DNA of 64,000 nt. Origin: Brasenia schreberi. Its lineage: Eukaryota; Streptophyta; Magnoliopsida; Nymphaeales; Cabombaceae. Shown in pieces: positions 47,789-60,856 of the stretch. The notes under the pieces are model-generated. The model was not told the DNA's origin and ran no database searches. It worked only from the letters and a program-made list of their open reading frames with translations. The stretch is taken from assembly GCA_036023115.1 (NCBI GenBank), contig JAYKKT010000047.1, positions 248,001 to 312,000 on the forward strand, written 5' to 3'. Both the position numbers and the translations under genes were made by a program. Positions within the stretch are counted from its first letter, which is position 1. Every line of letters begins with the position of its first letter.

Positions 47789-48197
47789 ATGATCACGGGA
47801 GGTGGATACAACAACTATGCCTTTCCCATACTAGATGAGTCAGCTGCACGGATTCTTTGTTTTCATAGAACTCGATCGTACGTCATGCTAACAATTAACT
47901 CAAAATAAGTTAGATAATTCTTTATTATTTTCTTTCAACACTTCTTTTGTGGTTTTCTTCTTTCTCTTTTAACATTTCCACAATCTAGTTTTTCGTGGCT
48001 TCTTACAGGAGCTTTCTTTGGTATCTTTCTATATGTCCAAACTATCTTAAACGATTTTTCTTCATTTTATCATCTATTGATGCCATACTCAATTTGTTTC
48101 TAATAACCTCATTTTATCCTTGTGTGTCTAATCATCCAATCTCAATATCTTCATTTCTCTCACATACATCTTTTATACATGATCACGAGAGGTGGAT
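47789..48197 (-). mobile_element. RTE LINE 3' fragment with 19-bp target duplication
   Basis: Body 47808-48178, minus strand: tail ('acaacaactatgcc') and part of the C-terminal domain. Flanked by atgatcacgRgaggtggat at 47789-47807 and 48179-48197 (one mismatch). Clearly diverged from copies A-C. Confidence 0.9.
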
Positions 48198-51171
48198 GCT
48201 GTCTAAATCACTTAGAATGTTAAAGAAATGAACACATATGTCAACCTATTCTTTCAAAAGTTGAAGAAAATGCTTCCTCAATAGTGAAGGCTACATTCGG
48301 ATGCCAATCATTCTTCTCCTCGCCATCTATCCTACAATCAAAGTTTGTAATTTGGCCAAGCTCATTATCCATCTATATTGAAGCTAAGAAGCAGAAACCT
48401 GGAAAATGATGATCTAAACTATTGGCTTGCAGAACTATGCTACTCTGTTATAACATGTTAAGGGAACGTCCAATGATCGACACGCAAAAGCATAGAAGTA
48501 GGGAATGAATTAGAGGAAGTCTTTAAGCTTTGTCGATCAATCAACCATCAATGTACAACAATGTAGACCCTGAATTCTACTAGATTTTGGATACATCCAA
48601 CAAAAAATATACAAAATAAGAAGTGTGCATATGCAACTCTGCTCGATTTATCAATGAAGGAGAAGACCGACCGTGACTTTAGACCTTTTCTTTTTTCCAA
48701 TTCGTCAACACCATTGTACAATTTGAGGCCACAACGTCTCAATTTAAAACTATTTCATCGACCATCTATGGCAACAACATAAGGCTTCACTGGATGCACC
48801 ATTTACAGCCATTTTCACCTGTGTTAAGGTCCTGCTCAAGTTAATAATTTGGTGTTGGAGTCATGAAATGATATGGATTACTTAGTCAAGTTTGGATCCA
48901 AACCAAATTGACCTTGGGTATTGCTAACCAAATTAGATCCCGGCCAAGTTATATGAATTTCTTAAGGAACTCTTCCTTTCACTCTTTTAAATATTATTCG
49001 ACACCTTGAAGTGTTTATATCTGATGCTCCTTTACCAGAACCAACCAATTAAATTGTGTTTGATCTGGTCTGTGGCTTAAGACAAGTGTGCCATTGGGGT
49101 GTCACCATCTACATATTGCCTTTTCTAAAGTAGGAGCTTTAATCATGATGGATCTTCAGGAAATGGGTAGAAGCCGGAACCATGAGAGTCAAATCGGCCT
49201 AGACCTGGACTCGGACCATGTAAGATTGTAACTGCACCCTCACGACTGATCTTGGTGCGGTGACTAAACCCACTCAGCTGTTGACAAGGAATAGTGAGTC
49301 ATTGATGTTAAATTGCTGATTGGCATTGATTACTACTTCCTCATTAGCATTTAGTGATTTAGGTGGTTGGTCTCCTGCTTAATAGTTCTTATATGTTGGT
49401 TCGGGCCACTTTTGGGCCCAATAGACTGGATATAAAACTTGACTCAACTCATGGTTAATGAGAGATAGATCCGGGCACCAATCGAGGCATGATCGCTTGT
49501 TCCAAATCAATGTACCTTACAAGAGTTAGGAGAACATATCTTGCATCATAAATTTCTTTCGTATAAATACTTTTGAAATTGATCATAAGCAACGATCTTT
49601 AAAATTATCATAATAGTAAAGTAATCTTTTAAAAACAACAAAACTATTTAAACATATGCAATATTCTTAATCACCCTTGTACTCTTAATGCAAGATTCGA
49701 GCCCCAACAAAATGAAGAATTTCTTTGTTCTTTAGCGAAAAATATTCAAAAAGTGTGGATCAATGAGTCGGGTCGTAGGTCTTTTTCAGATGTTGTTGAA
49801 ACAGTGTGGGTCATGGTTGGGTAGATTTCACCTTAACTCATTGGGTCTACGTTTGTTAGGGTCAGGGTCTTCCATCACACACCCACTACCAAAAGATGCA
49901 CTGATGTAAATAAAGTAGTGGACATTGGACCCGTGTACCCATTATCTGATACATACTTTTCCTTCATATCTCGATCTTCACATTGTCCTCCTATGCCATC
50001 AAATCAGTTTTCCACTTTATTCCTCTTGCTTAATTCCTCACGGATTTGGATCTTTGAATTTGATGTCCAGTGATAGCGGCACGTAACTCAGGCTCAAGAA
50101 GGCTCGGGTCATTATCTTGAAGAGGACAATGGTTGAGAGAAGGAAATTCAATCTCTCTCTCTCACTCATACACACACATCATTGTGACTAGGCCTAGGCC
50201 TATATTGTTATTTAAAGGCAATTACTTTGACTTTAAGCCTTCTCTGAATATGAAGGAATATTTAAGGAAGCTTTTGTCTTAAACTGACATCCAAACAGTA
50301 CTCCAATGATTTGAAACCTGGGCAGCAGGTAGGGAATTAGCAAAGGTTAGGTTTCGGGTAGGATAGTGTTTTAATAAACCCGACTTATTCAAATTTGATG
50401 AAAGTGCATATGGATTTGGATTTGACACTTCGGATATCCATTTGATATGTCCCGACCTGTAAAACCCGAATCCAAATCCAGAGTTGTATTTGGATATGCT
50501 TTCAGATACCGAATTCGACCAATGTTTTTTTTATGCATGGCATCCTTAGGCATCAGTGCGAGAACATGTCTGAAAATTCACTCGACCCATATTCGAAATG
50601 ACAGGAAAGATATGCATGATGTACTAAGAGACCTTCAAGTTGATAGAGAACACTTTCTTCTATAAACCACAATCACACAAGGATGCCGATTACCTATATT
50701 CGGCATCTACTGATGGACTCAAGAACAGGCCTATATTGAACGAAATGTGTTAAACAAAATAGGTCGGAATATTTGTGAAACTCACACGTAATTACTGCTG
50801 CTTAAAATAACAGAAGACCATGGAAAAGAATCCCTGTGTGAGTTGGCCCGATTGTCTCCATCCGAATTGATATCTGCAACCACCATGAAACAAATAGTAC
50901 TTAGCAAACGAACAAAGTTAATGACAGTGAATAAAATAAATATGGTAGGTTTAGCACCATGCTTAACAATCTGATGAAGAAAGTATCTTCTCTCTCTAAT
51001 GATAGTGAGAGGAGAACCGTCTTAATTCATAGTGGGAGCGATGAGATGCTAATCCTTAATCCCTTACCAATTCAGAAAAGAGTTAATGAAAATTATATCT
51101 TTATCAAACATTCCTGACAAAGTCTTAAAGAAGTACATTCAATCTTCCTGTCATGTTTTCTTATGAAGATG
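48198..51171. other. Intergenic, no gene recognised
   Basis: About 3 kb without a credible coding frame or transposon end. CT/CA tracts at about 50150-50180. Confidence 0.45.
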
Positions 51172-51293
51172 AGGAAAGTGGAACAACAACAACTAAGCCT
51201 TTTCTCATGGCTAAATGGATTCTTTGTTTCTACATAGTTCTATCATGTGCCATGTTAACAGTTAACTCACAATAAACTAGATCAGGAAAGTGG
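51172..51293 (-). mobile_element. Short RTE LINE tail with 10-bp duplication
   Basis: Body 51182-51283: (GTT)n tail and about 90 bases of 3' end, minus strand, flanked by aggaaagtgg at 51172-51181 and 51284-51293. Confidence 0.85.
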
Positions 51294-51566
51294 GTAATTT
51301 GGAAATTTCTTATTCAATCAAAACCATTTCAAATCGGCTTAAGTATTGTTCTGCTGGCGATAATGGTCATAGCCCATACCATAGCTGACAACCATGACTT
51401 CCAATCTGCACGGCACGGGACAGATCAATGGTTGTTGGTTTCCTGTTTGAGTTATTAATAATGATGAGGATGATGATGTTGTAAGGCTGTTTGAGATCCC
51501 TTCACTTCTTGATGCGCTTGAAGTCATGCTGCATCATTATCTAAAATCGAAAGTGGTTAGTTCGTA

Positions 51567-51608
<42 letters not shown>

Positions 51609-51779
51609 CTTGGAGTAATTTCAAAACTTTCCTGCATCTCCTTTTCTGTAATTTTCTCCCGTAAATCAAATAAATCGGAAATCTAAACGGAATTGGTATC
51701 CACAATAATGGGAGTTGGTACTGCAAAAACTCAGGCCAGTATAAGCTGAAGATCCGAATCTTTATATTTATACATTACT
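51294..51779. other. Intergenic with CT/TA repeat
   Basis: (CT)n(TA)n at about 51568-51609. Nothing else recognised. Confidence 0.5.
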
Positions 51780-51984
51780 TTTTCATCTTTGAGTTTTTTT
51801 CTCTAAATTTTTTTTTAACAGCTATTTTAGGAGATACGTATGAACTTTTCAAAAACGGAAAAGCAATTTTTATGAACTTTTGATTTTCAAAATAATACGA
51901 TCTCATGAAATGCAAGAAGAGAGCCCTTCTTCCGGCATTTCATATCATAGTTAGTAATGTCGATAGTAGCATCCACTACTTACA
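51780..51984 (-). repeat. Partial Copia LTR (family of the intron-1 element)
   Basis: The minus strand starts TGTAAGTAG at 51984 and follows the intron-1 Copia LTR for about 200 bases ('catgaaatgccggaagaag' type block, then the 'gcttttc..tttttgaaaaag' block). No internal sequence is attached: a truncated or solo-LTR remnant. Confidence 0.75.
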
Positions 51985-53497
51985 CACTATTGGAGTTAGC
52001 ACTCTGATCAACTATGCACCGGTAAGGGAGACGTCGTTCTCCAGGGCTCCACCTCTTTAAGGAAGGAAAAGAAAGATGAAGACCACTTCGCTAGCTCGAA
52101 CCAAAGCAATAAATTAGTTCTCTTTCATCCATTGTAAACCAACCGCAGGTGCAAACCCTTTCACTACTATGGATGCACTGCGCTACAGAAAGGTGCAGCA
52201 CAGCGATGCTTCACTAGATAAGGCTTTTTCCTGTGCTTAAGCGTCACAAATTCTCTAGAAAATCCATGGTGTTAACATACTCATGAACCCTCTGAGAGTT
52301 CTTGAAGAATCTTTCTCACACAGGCATATATACTTCTTTCTGTGGTTAATTATGGAGTCGCAGTATTGAACTTCCTCAGCCCCACTCGCTTGTGAAAGCA
52401 TCTGCGCAGTCGGGAATACTCCAAATTCTAGGTTGGATTTCAATATCAGACCTAAATTCGAGCCTACCGCATGTTAGTGATGATGATGATGATAATGGTA
52501 TTTTATATAATAATAGATGGAAAGCGACATGGTAGTAAATTGTTCTTCGGTTGATGTTGTAATTAATTAATTATGTTAATCATATCGCATACGTATAAAT
52601 TATTCATTTTAAGAAGATCTTGGGCCGGAAGGCCGGTTTATGCTACCACTGCATCGAAAAGTCGAATCGGTGTGCAGAGTGGATGAGAATGATTGCTCTA
52701 CTCGCTCATATAGCCACAAAGGAAGAAAAAGAAGAGAGTCCAGCGGGAACGGCGGGTAGGTCTCCACGTTATTAAATAAGTTTAAGATCAAGAGCGATGA
52801 GCTCTTGGTGACAAGCTATGTTCTTAAATTTACTGGTCTTTTGTCGAACATAGAAACGAGTAGCCAAACTCTACAAAGGTTAAATAAATTGGTAAGAAAA
52901 AAGAAAAAGTAATAAGCCTTCACTCGATTAATGTTTTTCGATGGTATAAATATAATAAATTTATTTTTATTGTTTTTAAATATTTTTAAATACTTTTATC
53001 ACGTTCAAAATTACATTTATACTATCAAAAACAATAATGGTCGGATATGATCGGGAGTATTAGCTTAGAACAAGATCTAACATATATATATATATTATTT
53101 ATTTACATATTTGCCGGAAATATCTATTGTTGCTCATGGGCCCACACAAAGTTGGTGAATTACGAAAGAACCGGGTAAATTCCCACTTTGGATTTCATCT
53201 GATCCTAGCCTTCCCTTCCCGGTGTCCTTTAGTTCTTCTTATTTCTTAATATGATAATAGCGGTCGAGAGGCCTCATTCTGAAGACGATACAGGCTTCTG
53301 AAGTCGGAAAGTATCGGTTGGCGTCGTTGTGTTCACCAGAATTTCAGACAGAGGTAGAGGAATTCGATTATGAGGTTTTAAGGGGGTTGGATGTTAGCGT
53401 TGTATTCACCAGAAATTCGGAGGGAGGGAGAGGAATCTGGTGATGATATTTTGAGAGGTTGGGTGTTCTCTGTGTTTTTTTTATCTGTCTCTTCTTG
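51985..53497. other. Intergenic and RLCK 5' region
   Basis: No gene to about 53270. A diverged tandem duplication of about 77 bases (53318-53392 and 53393-53468; shared 'gttgt.ttcaccagaa' and 'gagaggaat') lies just upstream of the kinase start codon, probably in its 5' UTR. Confidence 0.5.
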
Positions 53498-53910
53498 ATG
53501 GGGAATTGCTGTTTTTCCTGTCTAACTTCTGACCCAAAGATAGGTACGACCTTATAATTCTCTCTTCTCTCTCTCTTTTTTAATTGATTTTACTCATGCT
53601 GGTCTTTGGTAGCATGAATTCAGGTGGGTATGAATTCGGAGTCGGTTTTTGTTTTGCTTAGCGTTTGGTATTTACTGACATGGCTATAGTTCAATTCTTG
53701 ATCTACTTCTTTTCGCTTATTCGCATCCTCTTGTAATCTGGTATTAGTTTCTTGAATCAGTATAATAACTTGAGTTGTTCGCAGGAAGATCGTCAGCCTC
53801 TTTTCTTTTCTTTTCTTTCCTTTCTTCTGTTGGAATATGGACTTTTAGTTATGTTGATTTCTTAGCAGGCAGCAAGGTGCTCGTTCATAGTTCTTCTGGC
53901 CCAGTTTAGA

Positions 53911-53943
<33 letters not shown>

Positions 53944-56413
53944 GTCTCTGTACGAGCAATAGTCTCAAAAATTTTAGCTGCTGAACACGTTGTGGTTTGT
54001 GGTGTGAATTATATGTTGTTAGAGAGCGAATCTGTAATGATTTTGTTTTGCATATTTTTGTAGTTAGACCTTATGAAGAATGTTGTATCTGCAGAATCTT
54101 CGAAAATACAGAGTTCAACACAAGAGACAGAAGGGAAGGTTGGTGATATTGTTCCCATAGATCCCAAGGACATCGAAGATTTGCGTAGGAATTCAGCTGC
54201 TAACCCGTTGATCGTATTCAATTTCACTGAACTCAAGATGATCACAGAAAATTTTAAGAAGGATAGAGTTTTAGGTGGGGGTGGATTTGGAAACGTCTAC
54301 AGAGGTTTCATTCCGGCGGATTTGAGGGAAGGGATTGAACCACTTGAAGTTGCTGTCAAGGTCCATGGTGGAGAGAAGAGCTTCCAGGGTCACAGAGAAT
54401 GGCTGGTCCTCTCTCTCTCTGCCTTTTAATTTTGTTGAATAATGATTTGTAATTTTTCTTTTCAGGCTTATTCTTCTATATATCGTTGAAGTTCTTCTAT
54501 GCTACCCTTTGATTGTATTGAGTTGTAAGTTAACTTCTTGTATTCAGGCAGAGGTTATATTTTTGGGGCAACTTTCACATTCAAATTTGGTGAAACTTAT
54601 CGGATATTGCTGTGAGGATGACCAAAGAGTACTGGTTTATGAGTATATGGCTCGAGGTTGCGTGGAAAGCCATCTGTTCTCAAGTAATTTCCATTGCTTC
54701 CCTTGTTCTTTGATACTAACCAATATTTTTAAGAAGACTTCAAAAATTAGGTAAAAATGCTCCTCTCTGTTTCAAAGTTGAACTATACGTCTTTAAATAC
54801 TCGTATGAATGCTCCTATTTCCTTTGTCCATTGTTAGTTTAGCAAGCTGCGAGTTCATTTTTTTTACTAGAACCCCTAATGAAGAAAAAGTTACTCGTTC
54901 AAGCTGCAAGTGTCGAATACTGTGGTCTTGAAAAGAATTATGCAACAGTTACTTAAGCAAGCATCATGGATCTTATATGAAACTATTAGCTTGGTCTGTT
55001 ATCTTCCGGTATTTAGTGGCCATTTGATTATCACTTTATTCATCATGGTAGATTGAATGTCACCACTATACTTTAGTGTTGATGATACTTTTATTATAGG
55101 GAGTGACGCAAGAAGAATATGAAAGATGAGAAATATCCGTAGTTGCCCAGTTTCATTGAAGAAATTTGGGACCGTCGAGATACCCTTTAAGAGTGAAAAT
55201 AGATCAAACTAATTAGAGGATGCCCCAGAAATCGGGGTTCATCCTTTCCTCTGCGTCCTTTAACTGTAGTATCTGTCACTGGATTGCAGGAATTCACTCT
55301 GAAAAGCTTCTTACATTTTGGCATTAATTTGATTATTTCCTCTGATAATTGCAGAGATTAAGCTTCCACTTTCTTGGGCTAACAGAATGAAGATCGCCTT
55401 AGGAGCTGCAAGAGGTCTTGCTTTCCTGCACGAAGCTGAAAGGCCTGTCATATACCGTGATTTTAAGACATCTAATATCTTGCTTGATGCGGTTAGTATT
55501 GTGGACTCTTCCATTCTTTGGAGTCAATAATTCCATGCTTTTCCTTGTCATGAGTCACTGGGAACGACAGTAATTCCATTATGGGTTTTCAGGAATACAA
55601 TGCGAAGTTATCCGACTTTGGACTTGCAAAAGATGGGCCAGTTGGAGATAATTCTCATGTTTCTACCCGAGTAATGGGCACTTATGGCTATGCTGCTCCT
55701 GAGTATATGATGACAGGTAACTTGATGTTGCAAGAACCATCTACCACACTCTTCTAAGTTCTTCGTGCTATATGTGACTTTTAATTGTGCAAGATATGGA
55801 ACTCCTATGACTTGGAAAACGATGATTAGCAACAGAAAATTGTTTTATATCTTCATCAATCAATCTTTGTCATTCATCACCCTCCACAGCACCTTCCATG
55901 AGTTTAGGTTGTTTGGAACTTCTTATCCTGTTATGATCAATAGAGATTGCAAAGTCTTTTGTAGATTTTGATCAGTATATGTTGTAAGTGCAACTTGAAC
56001 AGATCCTGGAGAAACACTGATAGAGATCTTGTACAGGCCATCTTACAGCCAGAAGTGATGTTTACAGTTTTGGCGTGGTTCTATTAGAACTGCTAACTGG
56101 CAGAAGGGCACTTGACAAGAGCCGGCCAAACCGGGAACAAAATTTAATTGATTGGGCACTTCCTTTCTTGAGGGAGAAGAGGCGTCTGCAAAGCATTATA
56201 GATCCAAGATTGGAAGGGGACTACTCCGTCAGGAGTGTACACAAGGCTGCAATGCTGGCATACCATTGTTTGAGTCATAACCCGAAGGCGCGGCCGCTCA
56301 TGAGGGATGTCGTGGACTCCCTGGAACCTCTGGCCGTGGAGACTCCAAGCACTACTTTAAGGGAATACCAATACCAAGTGCCAGGGCAAGAGGTTGGCCA
56401 AGAAGTCCGCTAA
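53498..56413 (+). CDS. Receptor-like cytoplasmic kinase (RLCK-VII/PBL type)
   Basis: Ser/Thr kinase expected at the plasma membrane, relaying signals from receptor kinases. Exons 53498-53543, 54068-54405, 54548-54683, 55355-55491, 55593-55716 and 56037-56413 have GT-AG borders and consistent phases, giving 385 aa. N-terminus MGNCCFSC fits N-myristoylation plus palmitoylation. Kinase: [11 protein letters not shown] (about 84-94), catalytic Lys about 113 in [14 protein letters not shown] catalytic loop (Tyr for His of HRD, common in RLCK-VII), DFG in [25 protein letters not shown] activation segment, [18 protein letters not shown]. The tail after DSLEPL is short. No damage seen. I cannot assign the exact PBL orthologue. 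Confidence 0.93.
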
Positions 56414-57737
56414 TCTCTAAATACCAAGTTTACAACTCGACCTATATTAGTGATCGTTCTTGATTAGCAAGGATTCTCGGGGTTTGTGCCAGGACAAGGA
56501 AATTTTTTGTCTGTGAGTATATCTGTTATATCACATGGAATTCCCATTTGAGAAATTAAATTTGAAATATGAGATTCTTCCGATTTCAACCGTGTGTGTC
56601 TTGAGATGAAATTTGACAGTTTATGACAGAATTGCATGTGAAAATGCTATTTTGAAGTACGTATTCTTTTTCTGCCACTGTCCAATGTGTGTGTGTGTGC
56701 ACCCGCACATATGATCACTCTCATGTTGCATCTACTTGTTGACAACAACAACAACAACAACTAAGCCTTGTATAGGAAAAGGCTTAGTTGTTGACGACAA
56801 CAGAATTTGCAGCCTTCACCAAAAGTACGATGTATATTCAGCATAAAAACGGATTACAGGCCAGCTACCAGGGTAGACCCAAATCTGAATGTAAATATTC
56901 GATAGGAATTACAACTCCTCTGTGGGAACTTCGAGATCTGGTAGAGCGGCATTGCATTCAAATTTGAAATCCAGATAACTCTACCGCATCAGGATAAAAT
57001 AATGATTGGAAAGAAAACCTTCTACTGCGAAAAGTACAGCCAGTTAGACATGAGCAATAGTCAAATAGGTAATAGTAGTGTCTGAATTTGAAAACGTCAA
57101 ATCAAGGTACTTCAGTCTCGAGAGTTTCTGTGTTGGATTTCAGGTGCTGATCAATTTGCCCCCACAAAAGAACCTGAGGAGGTGATTTAATGCTGAATCA
57201 TGCATTACAGAATACAATCATCGAGTTGATTTGGTTTCAGGTTTTATGATCTCTTTAATTTCATGCATAATTCAGATAATCGGATTTACATTCATAGAGT
57301 TGACATCAAATTCAAATATAAGCAATGCATCAACAGCACCAATCAAGTTTCTAATAGACCACGACCTACGTTTTCTAAATATCAAAGAGAGAATAACACC
57401 TCTGAGAATCTCAAAGACTGTTCTTGAATCAAAGTAGAAGCTTCAACAGATGGTACGAAAATGGTCAATCAAACCTACAGCTTCTTAAATTGCACTAAAA
57501 AGTACCATAATGCCGGCCTGCAGTAATGCAGGAAATACAAAGTGGATGCAGTCCCAAGGAAAAACAGTACCTAAGTGAAATCCATAGCCACAAAGATCAC
57601 GATTGAATTCAACACAAAAGTCACAAGTTAATGAATCAAGCTGTAAGCTCTAGTCTAGGACTGTTTATGCGCATCAAGCACATAAACATCCCATAAGATT
57701 TTGTCCACTCTCGCTCCATGAACGAGATCCCCATCCC
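56414..57737. other. Kinase 3' flank and intergenic
   Basis: 3' UTR and spacer to the convergent helicase. Holds a GT tract (about 56686-56698) and the RTE tail pair at 56741-56803. Otherwise nothing recognised. Confidence 0.5.
56741..56803. repeat. Two RTE tails in inverted arrangement
   Basis: A minus-strand tail ('acaacaacaactaagcct') is followed within about 10 bases by a plus-strand tail ('aggaaaaggcttagttgttg'), forming a near-perfect palindrome with a short loop. Confidence 0.85.
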
Positions 57738-59460
57738 TCAATGTGCATAAAGGGTTTCATTGCGCCTCGGTGGCCTATCAGGTATACTTCCTGGCTTAAA
57801 CTTTGAAGCTTCATGTCTGGCAAGCTCTGGTGGAACTGGGCTGTTGCTCTGAACGAGCATCTGCTTTAGGTCATAGAAAACCTCAGTGTCACCCAGAGTC
57901 AGGAACGTAGTCGCCTTCCCCGTCTTGCCAGCACGACCTGTCCTACCAATTCTGTGAGTATACATCTCGATATTGTTTGGCATATCATAGTTGATCACAT
58001 GGGCAACGTCCGGGATGTCGATACCACGTCCGGCCACGTCGGTTGCAACCAAGACATTAAACCTCTTGTTCCTAAAACCCTCTAGACTAATCTCCCTCTG
58101 CTCTGTGATTTCCCCCCCCATGCAAGTAGTCACACGATAGCCTTCCTTATCCAGGTTCTTGGCAACCATGTCTGCATTCCTCTTGGTGTTAACAAAATAC
58201 AATTGCTGTCTTGTCATTAAGTTCATCAAGCAATCTCTGGAAGCTTATAAAATTTCTCAGATTCCTTCATCATGATCACATGCTGGCTGATCAACTCAGT
58301 TGCCTTTCCAGCAGTGCCTATGGATTACCACAACAGGGTTCCTTAAATACTTCCTGGCAAGCCTCTCCACGGCCGGTGGCATGGTGGCACTGAACATATA
58401 CGTGGTCTATAAATCTTCTTTTCATCAAGCTCTTCATCTTCATTCTCAGGTTTCAGATTGCTGGAAGGCATGGCATCAAAACACCCATCACCTGGGGCTC
58501 AAATCCCATATCAATCATGCACGGTCAGCCTCATCAAGAACAACATAATTGCACTGGTTCAGAACAGCATAGCGACGCTCCAACCAATCAATTAAACGAC
58601 CGGGAGTGGCAATTACAATTTCACCAACCTTTGCCTTATCTTAAACCCCTTGCTCCTCAATGGATTGTCCACCAACAATGGAAACCACTTTGAAGCCCAG
58701 ATACTGAGCAAACTTAACAGTCTCATCCCTCAATCTGCTGTGCGAGTTCACGAGTAGGTGCCATGACAACAGCATAGGGACCCTCAGCCTCATTCTCCTC
58801 TTTCATGGGAGGAAGCCTGGTGATGTAACTCAACATGGGAAGAACAAAAGCAGCGGTTTTCCCAGAACCGGTCTCGGCAATGCCAATGACATCGCGCTGC
58901 TGCAACCCAAGCGGAATGGCAGCCATCTGAATGGGAGAAGGGGTCTTGTATCCAGCCTTCTCCACCGCCTTCAACAGCTCAAGGCTCAACTTGCTCTCAA
59001 CCCAGCTCCGCATTGGGCGAGGATCTTGGAACCCTTGTAGGAGATGTTGTAATCCTCCCCTGAATATACGCCAATCCCTCTCCGTCATCTCCTCCAGCTT
59101 CTTCTCGCTCCAATGCCGGTCCACCCTCATGTCAAACGTATCATACAGATCAGCAGCAGCCTCCTTGCGTCGTTGTGCATCCGCCTCCTCCGGTTTCTCC
59201 TCCACGCCGTCCTTCTTGCGGATTTGCTCCCGCATCTCCTTCTCGTTCTTTGCGGCGAGCTTCTTCTGCTCGCGGCGGTCCATGCCGGCACGAAAGCCCC
59301 GTCCGAAGAGAGCTGAGCCTCGTGAGAGGGTTCTGGTAGAGGAAGTTCATGTCGCGGGAGGTGTCCTCGGTGTTTTCCCAATCGAAGGAGAACGGAACTT
59401 CTCGCTGCTCTCTCTCTCTCGTTGCTCTTTCTGTAGACTGCAGACGATGCCCTATTGAAG
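57738..59460 (-). pseudogene. RH21: PRP28/RH21-like DEAD-box helicase, frameshifted and N-terminally short
   Basis: Family role: U5 snRNP helicase that displaces U1 from the 5' splice site. Readable minus-strand parts: [22 protein letters not shown] (about 59390-59330), 59283-58723 ([33 protein letters not shown]-motif, [16 protein letters not shown]), DEAD motif near 58535, [16 protein letters not shown] near 58395, and 58229-57738 ([40 protein letters not shown], stop TGA). About 18 small indels, mostly in base runs, break the frame between these parts, while the protein text stays close to the plant consensus. The long charged N-terminus of the family is absent. Pseudogene or poor consensus sequence. 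Confidence 0.85.
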
Positions 59461-60663
59461 GAGCGTGTTTGGATGGTTAACGTTTATCGGGATCTCGAGG
59501 ACTTTCGAAGTTTCTCGAACCTTTGTATCTCAATTCGGGTCGGTGATCAGATGCGCTTGACGGCTCCCAAGACTCAAGCTGTCGACCTGGATTAGGGCGG
59601 CAACTGGGGACCCGATCCGACAGCCGGACCCCAAAACCACACTAACTCGAGTCCGAGTCAACCCGAAGCTACCCGGCAAAAAGTTCTCCTCACCCGATTT
59701 TATATATTCAGTTTTTTTTTATGTATATATTTCGATTTAGTTCCTAATATATTTTTTCTAACTCAGCTACGTAATGTATTTCACCTTTTTCTTATCCAAA
59801 ATCCTTTTTTACATTTATTGTCATTTGAAAGTCCATTTTTCTCCTTTTTAGTTTTTTCCTCTTTTTAATATTATTTTATATGTAACTTTTTTTCAGTTGC
59901 AAAGGGCGAGTTGACTGATCCAATCAAATCGAGATACTGAATATATAAGGGTGTGGATTCAACAGTAGAAATCTGCCAGCAGAATCCAAATTCGATCAAG
60001 TTGAATGCTGTGATTCTAAGATCTAATTCTCTTGTGAAGAAATCACAATGAATATAGTAAACCAGAATACTGTGAGCTATCAGCATATGTACAGATATCA
60101 CTATCGACAGACGGATGATTCATACATATGTGTGTGTGTGTGAATCGCATTTAGTGGTGTTTGGATTAGTTTCTTCAAAAGTGAAAAAGAGAGAGACGTT
60201 AAGATGTTCCTAAATATATTTCCTAACAAGGAAGACAACCGATTCTAGATAAAAGAAATGACAGACATTCTTGCTCGTACATGAGCATCTTACAAAGGAA
60301 GAAAGACTGGTATGTTTCTATGATAAATAAGTCTGACAAAGTTTTATGCTGACCTAAAACAACCTTCCTCCTTTATTCTAGCGTGGGACTGGTCATGCAA
60401 AGGTGATTCCTTACATGAGTAGAGTTAAGGGCATGATACTCTCTTTGAAAAATTAGACAAAGGCTTCTCCACGTAGCAAATCTTATAATCGATCAAAGTA
60501 TCCTTGAAGTCTAAGTTGTTCGGACCACCTTCTTATCCTCACTTTCATTCCCGTAACGGAGACCAAAAGTCTTCGTATCCTTGCCCACGTTTTCTGTGAG
60601 TCCCTTTAGATTTCATTTCTGCAAACCAACCCAGGTAACTTCTTTATAATCACCATTACTATA
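59461..60663. other. Intergenic, no gene recognised
   Basis: AT-rich to about 59900, with a short GT tract at 60126-60142. Nothing recognised. Confidence 0.5.
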
Positions 60664-60856
60664 AAATTTGGAAAGTATTAAAAGAGGTAGAGGACGACCA
60701 CAAAAGTGTTGGAAAGAAACAATAAAGAATGATCTAGCTTATTGGGAGTTAACTGTTAACATGGCACACAATAGGGATATGTAGAAACAAAGAATCCATG
60801 TAGCCGACCCCGTCTAGTATAGGAAAAGGCTTAGTTGTTGTTGTTGTTGTTGTTTA
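60664..60856 (+). mobile_element. RTE LINE 3' fragment
   Basis: The last about 190 bases of the family ('gaggacgaccacaaaagtg' to a long (GTT)n tail). No target duplication identified. Confidence 0.9.

Noticed and set aside
59113..59458. Plus-strand frames of 67 and 175 codons
   Set aside because: Antisense shadows of the helicase.
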